From [Phialemoniopsis] sp. UDSM-2020 (taxonomy: Eukaryota > Ascomycota > Sordariomycetes > Thyridiales > Thyridiaceae), in NCBI GenBank assembly GCA_018873225.1, contig JAEILZ010000004.1:1302001-1366000 (forward strand): 64,000 nt of DNA. The letters run 5' to 3'. Positions 54,647 to 64,000 of this stretch are shown in pieces. How positions within the stretch are numbered: the stretch's first letter is position 1; every line of letters starts with the position of its first letter. The notes beneath the pieces are model-generated. The model was not told the DNA's origin. It did not search any database and worked only from the letters and a program-made list of their open reading frames with translations. Both the position numbers and the translations under genes were made by a program.

Positions 54647-57600
54647 TCACTCCCGGTCTCTGGCCATCAAAAGGCAAGGCTGTCTAGAATGCCACACCCG
54701 CCTCTCCTTGGCCCCCAGCGCCGCGTCCATCATCGTCTCCGTCTCGGACCTGGGGCGTGTAGACTGTCTCCTCTTCTCTTCCTCCGTCCGGGGTATCCAG
54801 AGCCGCGTCTCCTCCACCGACGCCGTGATTTCAAACTCGCCTCTGCACAGGACCGTCATGCCGATAGTTACGTCCGTGCTACTCTTGGGCTGGAGCAAGG
54901 GTAGGGTCTGCTGCATTATCCCATTCCATGCGATTTTCCGCGTGAAATCCAGCGCAACATTGAGTGGCCGGTGGCAGAGCGCCGGGATGAGTCGCACAGT
55001 TGGGTAGATAGGCTGCTCCGTCCGGTTCGTGACGCGTACTTTGAATTGCGAAAATTCGTCCACGTATGCCACGCTCTTGCCAGAGGGGTCTTGCGTGGGG
55101 TTGTCACCAACCGAGATGTCGATGCCAACTTCATCGATTTTGATGGCCTCGATCATTGGCGCTGTCAGCCTCATGCTTCTAAGCTCAACGCTTCCAGTTC
55201 TGTTGGCCCCAGAAGTCGTCCTCCAGGCGCCCTTGAGAGTGTCCAGAATCCTCTCCCGGTACCAGAACGCCTCCCGATTGGCTCGCTCCATGTCAGGAGA
55301 GATCTTGCCGGTGCTGACCACAAATTGCCGTTGTCGCGAAGGGTTCAAGGCCGGGATAGGAGCATGCGGATCTTCCAAGTAAATCCGCTTCAGGGGCATC
55401 ATGACCCGGCTTGAGTTTCCGGGTAGGATATGCTCCTCGACCACAGCACCACCTTCTCCCTCAAGTTGGACATGCATGTTACTAGGCCATGCATTGCGCA
55501 AATCGAGCAGCAAAAGACAGTAATCCTCAGCACTGAAATCTCGGGCTTCGCCGTCCTTGTAGCCGCCACGAGCCCACAGTGGACGCGGAATACTACCGTG
55601 CAACGGCAGAACATCCATCCTGGACACCTCCACACTTGCATTAACAGTGATAGTAAGCTGCAACGACACTTGGCGCGTATAAAACTTGGTCGTAGAAAGC
55701 TCATCTGGTGACATGCCCAGGTAAGCATAGTCGACCTGTATGACACCATTCGTGAGACCAGGCTTGCCGAGAATTTCGAATTCGAAGGTAGCCGCCTCGC
55801 CAGGTCCGATGAACCTCTTCCTCTCCTTGCCTTTACGGATACGCAGTGCTTGTTTCTTGGCCAGGATAAGCTCGTACTCATACAGCTCGGCGGGCGTTGC
55901 GTCACGCTTGCCCAGAGCCGTCTGCAATGGTTCCTGGGTCGAGTCGCGGAACGAGAAGAGCAGAAAATCAGCCGGAGTTGTCTTGGACAAGTTCTGCAGC
56001 GTGACGGAGAACACTTGTCGCTCGCCCTCCAGGATCATAACCGAAGACTGGGCGAGGGTCGTGGACTTCACCACTACTGTCGGCTGCTCGGCAATGACAT
56101 TCAGACTCAAGTGCTCCGTCTTCAGTGGCACGCCAGCGGAAGCAGGAGATGAAAGCTCTCGATCAAGAGAAGCAAGCCCGATCGCCTTGACTTTGGTCGA
56201 CTTCTCCGGGGCCCATGCTTGGGGGAAGATTGGGAAGCGGCGCTCTCGGCAGCCACGTACTTTGATGATAGCCCCTGTGACGTGCAAGGATCCCGCTGCC
56301 TTTGGTGTGCCAGAGATCTTGAGGAGCTGGGTGCGGTAAGCCCCGATGATTGTGCTCTCGACTGCTGATTCAAATTCGACCCCTTCAGTACATAATCGTA
56401 CACTCTCCACGTCTACCTCGATTTCGAAAGGATTTTGCAAGGTCAACTTGAATACGGCAGCCTCCTCGGCCACCAGGGTCTGGCTCTGAGCTGCCCTGCT
56501 CGGTGGCTTAAGAAAAGGGTTGTGGATGAAAGGATCGACATCTTGCGACGTTCTTGCGGTCGAGGCTCCCGCTAGTTCACTCTTCTTATGTTCCACTGGA
56601 GTGCGCACAGCAGGGAGAGGTTCAAGCTTGACCCCCCTTACCAGGAACTCGTCCCAGTATTCCGCAGTCAGGTGGCCAAGTCCCAATCTTTTGGAAAGGT
56701 TCGATGTCTTGGATATGTTTGTAGCCAGCCGGACTTGCTCGTCTCTGCTGATAGCGGGGGAGGCATCTTCGCGGCGCGGCCCTGGAGCGACACCGCTACC
56801 TGCAGTTCTCAGCAAGTCGCTCGAAAACTTCAACACGCCCTGAAAGTCAGGAAGGGCCTCAGAGAAGTTGATGCAAGCACGAAGGATGTTGATCTTGACG
56901 CTGCGCATGCCAAAGGCTCGGGCAATCGATTGCCGCTGTATCCTCGTGATGGCTGACGCATCAGAGTCGTCATCTGTGATAGCTCCTGCATCGTACTCAA
57001 TAACACCATATGTCTTCAGGAGAAGTCCGAGGAAGGCGTCCATGCCCATCTCTGTGTCGCCTTCGCCCAATTGCAGCGCGGCTGAGCCACTCCCCTGCCC
57101 TCCGGCGCCGAGGTTGTTCAATGAGACAAGACCAGCAGCAGGATGAATGCCGACTTCAGCTGCACCTCTAGTCCGTGCTTCAGCCAGACCTCCAATCAAT
57201 ATAGATACAAGCTCGCGAACGACCATGGCCTTCTTTCTTTGAAAGCCGAGGACATTGAGCACCGAAGCAATACCGCTCAGTATCACAATGCGGTCGACAG
57301 TAGTCAGCAGCTCACTTGCCGAGATAGGGAATGCTTTGAAAAGCATATTCACGATGCTCGTCCGTGTTGGAACAACCGACACCCGTGGCGAGGTCGTCAA
57401 CTGCTTTGCTGGGTACTGGTCGAAGATGACCATCTTCAGGAAGTCTTCACCCAGTCTACCATCAGCGATATGAAGTGCTGACAATATCTTGCAGAATCTG
57501 ATTGTGGTCTCTGACAATGGGAGAGGCGGTAGGTGTTCCGCAGATATCCTCGAGTATAGCGCCAGATTCCGTTCTAGTAAGTCTGGCAGAATGAGTTGCA

Positions 57601-58998
57601 AATTGCGAAGCCACTTTGGTTGCTCTGGGTCCATCTTTTCTGCCTCTTGGAGCTGTGTCGCAGATGGTATGGGCTTGTCTGCTGGCGGAAGACATACGGT
57701 CGGGATCTGAAACTCGATGCCTTTCCATCCAAGCAGGAAGAGACAGATGACAATCAGTTCGAGAGCCTTGCCGTGCCAGAGATGATCGTTAATGGATTTT
57801 GCCACGGCAGCTCCTTCAATCAGCTCCTTCAGAGCATCGGTCCACCGGCCTGCTTGCAGGTAGAGCGATCCCATTACGATCAAGACTCTCCCTTTTCCCT
57901 TGTTCCTCCACCTTTCGTTTAGACCGCCCGGCCCAAATCCTTGGACTGTAACACGATCTTGGCTCTGCGTTCTGAAACCCTCTTCCGTCATCGGGCGTGA
58001 CGGAGCACCGTGCTCCGGACTTGAGGGCTCCGCGCTCGTGCCATTGCTCATATCATCGAAGGTTGTCGGCGGGTTGGAAAGACCACTCTTCACGGGAGTG
58101 GACGGTCTTCCCGGCGATGAGTTGGTTGAGCCAAATGGCGCGCCCTTTGGAGGCACAGGCATGGACATGCGATGGTCCGCAACCCCGCTCGCTGAGCTTG
58201 ACCGGGTGTTAGTCGGAAGGCTGTGTTGCGAGTTGCGCCTTGACAAGCCCGCGTCTTCTGCCTGCCAGGCCTTGCCATTGAGGTGACGAACTGACGAAGA
58301 CTGTCCCGGCGACTCAATAAAGGACAAAGCTTCAAATGACTTTGCCAGCGTAGTCATCTCCGCTAGGAGAAGTGACGATATGTCGCAGACCAGCGTTTTC
58401 ATGGTGGTTCTCTTGCACTTCTCGGGCGGAGGGACAGTATACAAGCCCTCAGGTATGTTTATAGGGTTGTCTGCCGGTGGCTCATAGTCGAATATTACGA
58501 GTTGGTGCACTAGCACCTTGGGATAGGTATCTCGGAGCTCCTCGAGATCCTGGTCGAGGTTGCGGATATTTCTTTCTTCTGTCGACCGCCCGCTGCTAGA
58601 ATGCCTCTTGCTGAAAGTTGAGCTTCCCAGTTCTGCGCCATCTGCCACCGCGATCACAACGAGGGGTTCTCTGTAGAGGTCAAAAGGCGATAGCGCAAGG
58701 TGCGAAGGCGGCGGGAGGTGGGTCACGAGCTCGTAGAATATCGCGCCGTCCGGGAAGGCCAAGGGCGAAAACATGTCTAGAAGATGTGCTGTTAGCTTCC
58801 ATAGCACAAGCCGTGATGTCAGGAGAGCATACTTCGGTTTGGCCGCCCGTCGGGGGTGATGTCGCAGAGGTGCACGACATGTTCGCTGTTGAGCCTCTCG
58901 AGGAAGGCAGCGAAGCGCGGCTGCTTGATACGGCCTACTGGGAGGACGAGTGCCTTGACCCTCGCCGGGGCGATGGGTAGGAGAGGGTCTGCACTCAT
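54647..58998 (-). CDS. TRS120: TRAPP II complex subunit Trs120
   Basis: Exons complement(58833..58998) and complement(54647..58776) (56-nt intron with GCTAACAG branch site) give 1431 aa. The first exon codes MSADPLLPIAPARVKALVLP and leads into the conserved start of the second (MFSPLAFPDGAIFYELVTH). The N-terminal half has the helical repeat region with KGRVLIVMGSLYLQAGRWTDALKEL. The C-terminal half is beta-rich, as in the family's Ig-like domains. Trs120 is a TRAPP II-specific subunit, which promotes Rab11/Ypt31 activation at the late Golgi; in Aspergillus it is needed for hyphal growth (HypB/HypA-group phenotypes). The Ser/Pro-rich stretch near residues 220-350 is likely disordered. Confidence 0.92.
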
Positions 58999-59674
58999 AT
59001 TTGTATGACAGCGAGCATTCCGTCCGGGGCTGCGTAGCTCATGCGCAAGATCGCATCATAGACGGTGAGAGCAAGGGAGGTGGTGAGTATTAGGGGTTTG
59101 ACTTGTATTCGTCGGCGGTTTTGAAGTAGTCCGAAAAGACGAATGAGATACCCTCGAAGCTTGTAATGGCGACTTGACGTGTTCGTATGTCCTAAGCGCT
59201 GGCTTGGTCCCAGTCAAACTTATTCGTCTCGCCGTGCCGCAGCTTGTTTGTTGCTTGTTGGCTTCTCGACAATCGAGAATGCGACGGATGATGACCTTAG
59301 GTTCCCCTTCCCTGTCAAGGTACAAGGGGCAGCTCTTGGAGTGGCCCGAGCGTTACCAGCTGTTTCAGGCGGGCGATCCCATTTGTGGCGGCCGGAAACA
59401 GTGGGGTGCTCACCTGAACCCCAGCTTCACAGCGGGGTGTGCTTGCTTGAACCCTGCTGTAGCCTAATTAATTTGAAGTGCAGGTTCTGGATTATCATGT
59501 GCCTCACTTTCGATAAGCACGAGGATCCTTGTTACACGAAGTCAAGGAGAAGATGTATAAGAAGTTCATAGTCAATGCTTCCTTCATCATCAAGATAGGG
59601 TCCTTCCAAGTTTGTAGTATTTTACTGTGCGCTCCAAATAGCAGTACATGATGACACCAAGGAGATATACCGCC
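58999..59674. other. intergenic, no gene recognised
   Basis: About 0.7 kb holding the TRS120 promoter and the 3' UTR of the SDR-like gene. Plus-strand frames at 59174-59571 overlap each other and have no family features. Confidence 0.5.
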
Positions 59675-60961
59675 TCATCCAGATACAGACCCAGCCGTGT
59701 CCCCGGCCGCCGCCACACTCCCAGGCTTTGGAAAGTCGTCCTCCTCCAGCGGCTCAGGCTTCACATCACTCGGGAAGATGTCCACCGCCAGGCTCGACTC
59801 CACAAAGTCCTCGAGCTCTTCCGTCACCGTCTTCAACTTCTCCTTGACGGCGACGCTCCCCTCGAACCCGACGATGTGCCGCGCGGGAGGGTTCTCATGG
59901 CCTCCGATCGCCGTCAGCGCGTGCACCGTCTCCATGACGAGCTTGTCGACGGCCGCGGCGGGGAGCTTGGGGTACCGCGAGATGATCCTGTCGCCGGCGG
60001 CCTCCGGGTCCGGCACGGTGGTGTCCGGGTGGGCGTTGAGCACGTGGGCGTAGATGTCGCGGATGTTGGGCGCCGGGTTGATCTCGCCGTCGTAGTAGGG
60101 CAGCTGGGGCGCGATGACGATCTTGTGTGTGAGGCTCTGCACCTCCTTGCTCGGCTGCACGATCGTCACCTTGATGTTAAAAGGCGCGATCTCATAGGCC
60201 AGCGAGTCGCAGAACCCCTCGAGCGCCCACGTCGCCGCCGTGTACATGGGCATGCCCGGCGTGCCGATGTGCCCGCCGATGCTGGTCAGCGCCATGATGT
60301 GGCCCGTGTGCTGGGCGCGCAGCTGCGGCAGGGCGGCCTTGATGAAGTTGACCTGGGAGAAGAAGATGGTTTCAAACTGATCCCGCACCAGATTCGACGT
60401 AGCTGGTGATGTTGACAGCTCTTCCACCGTGCCGATGACCGCTACATGTAGATTAGTATCATATTTGTCGGTATATCTGATTCATCGGATGGGCGACTAC
60501 CATACCCTCGTACTTGCAGCAGAGCAAGATATCAATGCGGCCAAACACCTGTACTGCCTCGGCCACGGCGGCGCCAGCCTGGCCCATCACGCGCCCGTCA
60601 CACCGAATGCCGCGGATGCGATCTTTCCATCCCTCTCTGTCCTTGCGGTTGCTCTTACACTCATTGATGAGCTCTCTGAACTCTGCGCTGCGATCGTCAT
60701 GCTCAATCTCATGCGGCGGCAGGCAAGCGACGACGTAGTCGCCATGCGCCAGCAGCAGGCGCACAAGGCGCACGATGAGCGGGGACAGCGACTGCGTCAA
60801 GAACCATGTCCTCGGCGAGTTGTGGGTTGCTAACGACTCATCGTTAGTGAGATCTCGGATGAATTGAGGCAAGCAAGTGTACAAAACGTACGAAAAGAGG
60901 CGGCAGGGTTCGCATGAGCATGCCGTGACGGTACTGCTTCTGGGTTTTTGCGGTCCGCCAT
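59675..60961 (-). CDS. short-chain dehydrogenase-fold protein lacking catalytic motifs (probable pseudoenzyme)
   Basis: Exons complement(60892..60961), (60506..60829) and (59675..60441), with 62- and 64-nt introns, give 386 aa. The overall order is that of an SDR: RTWFLT strand, GDYVVACLP, GRIDILLCC, FFSQVNFIKAALPQLR, GHIMALTSIGGHIGTPG, then MYTAATWALEGFCDSLAYE. The glycine-rich cofactor motif TGxxxGxG is replaced by TQSLSPLI (35-42). NNAG is replaced by CCKY (127-130), and the catalytic Lys of YxxxK is Thr202 (Tyr198 is kept). Neighbouring conserved positions are intact, so this is not random decay. A binding or regulatory role, or an unusual reaction, is possible. The C-terminal 120 residues are acidic and outside the usual fold. 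Confidence 0.82.
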
Positions 60962-62088
60962 AGTTTAATCCTGGTGTAAGTCGAGGCCGCAGCTACATCT
61001 TCGTCCTCGAGACGAAACGACGTAGGTTCTTCTCAATGAGCAAAGGCGACAGAATAAGAGTGCGTCTGTCAAAATTTGCGATGAAGAAGTATATGCGATA
61101 GACAGCATTGGATTGGGATGAGAAGATGCATCAGGAACTTTAATGGTTACATTCTGGCTGGTTCAATTGCCGGCTCACCACTAGCGATACCCACTGCCCC
61201 GGCAGATCTGAGCGCGAAATCGCGAGCCACCCGTGTAAGTCGTCCCCATATCGATATCACTTGATACTGCACCGAAAAGGTGACAAAATAATAGACGAAA
61301 ATACCGCGGTGACTTCAGGTATACCATCGCAACTCCTTTGCTTTTCAGGTGAGATATCATTTCTGAGGCAGTTATAGGATCCCTTTCAATCGTGTCAATA
61401 TTACGGAGGCAAAAGGATGACAGATTAGTTCACGGTCTGCCTTCTCGGTGTACCTCAGCTCATAAATGATTATCCAGGATATCCCACTAACTAAACGCAA
61501 ATGCATCATTTGACGTGTTAAACAATCCGGGAAGAGGTTGTTGCCAAACCGTCAACCTTTCTGACACCCACTTGGGAGGCCAGGGTCTACTTGTTAATCT
61601 TCTTGCTTGGTCGGTAAATAACAGCACCTTCTTGACATCAATAGCACGTCTTGCCATACTCGAGGCCGAAACTTTGGAAACCCAAAGGGTACAAAATGCA
61701 AGACATAGCAACAACGTGCCTCCCTAGCCAATGTATAGCTGGCTTTGTTGCTCGTCGCTCTTCCCACCTACTTGCGTCGAGGCAGGGCTCTGGACAGACT
61801 TACTCTTACCTTGGCGAGCATCGTCAACACAATGTTCAGAACGGTAGGAAGGCATGTCTGGAGGCTTAGGAAACGAGGCGAGGAAGAACAACTCTGTCTC
61901 AGGACTCTCAGTGTTTCCCTGAAGGCCTCTTTTATACGTCCACACGCCCACAGCCTACACAAAATCCATTTTCCCCTTCACTGCATCCTAACACCACGAG
62001 CACCTGATATCTTCTGAATCACAGCCTTAATCAACAATCCTATATCGAAATCGAGAACACACCCTCGCAGCAGCGGGCATTGATAGCC
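60962..62088. other. divergent intergenic region with a MITE
   Basis: About 1.1 kb between the SDR-like gene and the next plus-strand gene. It contains MITE copy 2 at 61410-61574. The remainder shows nothing recognisable. Confidence 0.5.
61405..61579. mobile_element. MITE copy 2, 165 bp, with terminal inverted repeats and 5-bp target duplication
   Basis: The element spans 61410-61574. Its terminal repeats are 61410-61438 and 61546-61574 (about 20 of 29 positions matching), and the direct repeat GGAGG flanks it at 61405-61409 and 61575-61579. It aligns end to end with copy 1, including GACAGATTAGTT, GATTATCCAGGAT and the CCCACTTG end. It has no coding capacity. Confidence 0.85.
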
Positions 62089-63315
62089 ATGGCAGAAACA
62101 CCAGACTCAAAGCTCTCGCCACTGGCTGACACGTTCGTGCCCCAGCAAGCGCAGCCTAGCTCTGCCCAGGACACAAGCATGGAGTCTCCAGTTCCGTTCT
62201 CACAGACTGTACCAGAATCCTTACGCGGACTGTTCGATATGCCAGAACAAGATGATGCTGATGGCGCAACTACACACGAGGGAGGTATCCCGAGGACTCA
62301 GCATCAAACCACGGCACATGATGCCACGCCTACACACCCAGAAGCCACGGGAGAATACACTGCTTCGCCGCTCAACGTCTGGATGCAAGAACAAGAGAAT
62401 CGCACTTTCAACTGGAACTCAAGTAGCGAACATGGAACCGAGTCTTCCCGAGCTCCACTGGGGGCCGCATCAGAACACGACCGCGCAGGTCTTTCCCAGT
62501 CTGATCCAGGGCAGCATGGCCACGACGACGAGATCACGTCCCAGATGAATGCACTGTTGATCGATTCACACAATGCAGAAGATGCACATGTCCCTGTTTC
62601 GGCTCGGGCAAGGCTCGAGCCACTGCGAGACCATCTCGGCGGTCTTCTGGATTTTGTCCACGTTCTCAATGCCACCCCGTACACCCCGGCCCAGGGACAA
62701 GAGCAATGGGACCTGGTACGCGCCATCGCACACAAACTACTTGTGGAGTTCGGGGACAAGTACGAAGCTCTTGAACAACGGGGCCATGTGGAGTATGTAT
62801 TGCCCTCTTTCCCGTTCCTGCTTTTTGAAAAAGAAATAGAGGAAGGACCGAAGGGCTGAGACATGATTAATTTGACATGAAATAGAATCCATAACGAGCG
62901 GACAAGGAATATCAACTCGCACGGGCTCCATCTCGGAAGGGAAATCGTCCCCTTGAGAGACGTCTGGACCGCCGCGACCATCCAGGGCTTCCCCCTTAAT
63001 GCCCAAGCCATATACGAGCTCGATGGTAAGTGCCCCCAGGGTTTAGGCTGTGGGATAGCCCTCCCCAGGCAGTGGGATAGCCCTTCGCAGGCAGTGGGAT
63101 AGCCCGTCGTTGGCAGTGTCAGCTAATTATTTCGTTTCTTAGCCCAAAACTGTGTGCGAATTCTCAAATCCCTCGACCAGTACAACGGACCAGAGGGGGG
63201 GATATGGACATTGCGTGAAGCAGTTCGAAACGCAATATATCATCCGAGAGTGATGTGGGGCGACGTACACGAAGCAATCCCAGCTGCAACAAGCCCAGTT
63301 GCTGGGCCATCATGA
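62089..63315 (+). CDS. unrecognised protein, 338 aa
   Basis: Exons 62089..62792, 62886..63025 and 63143..63315, with introns of 93 and 117 nt, give 338 aa; both joins keep frame and have clear GT..AG ends. The N-terminal ~160 residues are Ser/Thr/Gln/Pro-rich and probably disordered. The C-terminal ~180 are folded-looking, with a helical start (LEPLRDHLGGLLDFVHVLNA) and later NGPEGGIWTLREAVRNAIYH. No family is recognised and no signal or membrane segment is seen. The first exon read through its intron would end after 257 residues, so the spliced form is preferred. The second intron contains a 22-bp tandem repeat. Confidence 0.65.
63047..63112 (+). repeat. 22-bp minisatellite inside an intron
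   Basis: Three near-identical 22-bp units (63047-63068, 63069-63090, 63091-63112), each with GTGGGATAGCCC, followed by a partial fourth (GCAGTG). The first two units end in CAG and so add acceptor-like sites within the second intron of the host gene. Confidence 0.9.
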
Positions 63316-63742
63316 GCTCTGCCAGCAACTACAGTGTTTGGACATGGTATGAAAGTCGTTCGGGGCTTACAAGCGTTTGATTTTCCCGACTGTATGTCGT
63401 AATGACAGACACATTCGTTTTTGCATATTTCTAGATCTTAGTATCAGCGAAGATTTGGGTCACAAGCGAGAGCGTTACACTTATACACATCTCTAGGATA
63501 GCAGGACCATGAATAAAGTTTTACTGTTTTGTTCAATTTTTACGCTAAAAAGGAGCAAATATGATATACAACAAAGTCCCGTGCCCATGCTACTGAAATT
63601 TGCTGCATGAAAAGCAACGACGGCATGTTGATACCCGCCAGAAGAGGTCGTTCTCTCTCAGGGGAAGACGCAACATGACATTAAAACTGCCCCTTTCCTT
63701 TCTCCCTTCTCCCGGCTAAATCACCGACCATACAGCAAACAT
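63316..63742. other. convergent 3' region
   Basis: About 0.43 kb between two stops. It is A/T-rich near 63500-63560, as expected for polyadenylation zones. Confidence 0.5.
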
Positions 63743-64000
63743 TTACTGGCCGGCCTTGATCTTCTCACGCTCACCGTAGGCGCGGGTGGCGTAGTCGCCG
63801 CCGTGGACGATGAGGTCCTCGGGACGGTAGTCGAAGCGGCCGCTCAGGTAGCTGTCGAGGATGGCCTTGGTGCCGTCGGCGTAGCGCTTCTGGGCGTCGA
63901 GCGAGGTGCCCGACATGTGGGGCACCATGGCGTTGCCGCCGCCGTACTGGTTCTTCGCGTAGCGCAGGACGTGGTCCTTGGGCGCCGGCTGGGGGAACCA
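63743..64000 (-). CDS. NAD-dependent formate dehydrogenase, C-terminal part (gene continues past the window)
   Basis: The last 85 codons and the stop are present; the 5' part lies beyond the right edge. The piece starts [10 protein letters not shown] and contains [20 protein letters not shown], diagnostic of NAD-dependent formate dehydrogenase. The Gln of the first motif and the His of PHxSG are the known active-site pair. The C-terminus ends [11 protein letters not shown]. It oxidises formate to CO2 with reduction of NAD+, in the cytosol (some fungi also have a mitochondrial form). Compared with bacterial enzymes, about five extra residues separate the two motifs. Confidence 0.93.
   Translation of the reverse strand, partial: WFPQPAPKDHVLRYAKNQYGGGNAMVPHMSGTSLDAQKRYADGTKAILDSYLSGRFDYRPEDLIVHGGDYATRAYGEREKIKAGQ

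Overview
The window is nuclear DNA of a filamentous ascomycete (Pezizomycotina, most likely Sordariomycetes). The genes are widely spaced and run on both strands. Nearly all introns are 55-120 nt with GT..AG ends and CTAAC/CTGAC-like branch sites. The proteins are typical of moulds (Bni1/SepA formin, fused PabA-PabB, HeLo and NACHT-ankyrin proteins). No rRNA, tRNA, CRISPR or operon structure was seen. Gene models below were assembled by joining reading frames at splice sites that restore known protein families.

Layout. 1-5.5 kb: two minus-strand mitochondrial translation genes, an MTQ1/HemK release-factor methyltransferase and leucyl-tRNA synthetase, with a small inverted-repeat element (MITE) at the 5' side of the first. 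6.6-11.7 kb: an accessory two-gene block, a HET-s-like HeLo protein with a C-terminal two-repeat amyloid (prion) domain, followed on the same strand by an NLR (NACHT plus ankyrin repeats) whose N-terminus carries a matching single amyloid motif. This is the most interesting part of the window. 12.7-30.9 kb: housekeeping genes, namely a LAT/Mup1-type amino-acid permease, Aim32, Cyc2, the P4-ATPase Neo1, Sec16 and Hus1. 31.5-33.4 kb: a small RING protein and a small membrane protein. 33.4-35.6 kb: a gene-poor stretch in front of the formin. 35.6-51.3 kb: formin, a DUF2264 protein, a CLPTM1-family protein, a LOG-family protein, proteasome subunit alpha-6 and Vps55. 51.6-64 kb: aminodeoxychorismate synthase, Trs120, an SDR-fold protein lacking the catalytic motifs, an unrecognised protein with a minisatellite in an intron, and the 3' end of NAD-dependent formate dehydrogenase running off the right edge.

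How the genes work together. Most neighbours are unrelated housekeeping genes. The exception is the HeLo/NLR pair. In the known Podospora HET-S/NWD2 system, a ligand-bound NLR oligomerises, its N-terminal motif seeds the amyloid fold of the HeLo protein, and the HeLo domain then kills the cell at the membrane. The two genes here carry all the required parts: R0 in the NLR, and R1 and R2 in the effector at the same spacing. The sensor end is ankyrin repeats instead of the WD repeats of NWD2. Three copies of one MITE family, two of them with intact 5-bp target duplications, sit in intergenic regions across the window.
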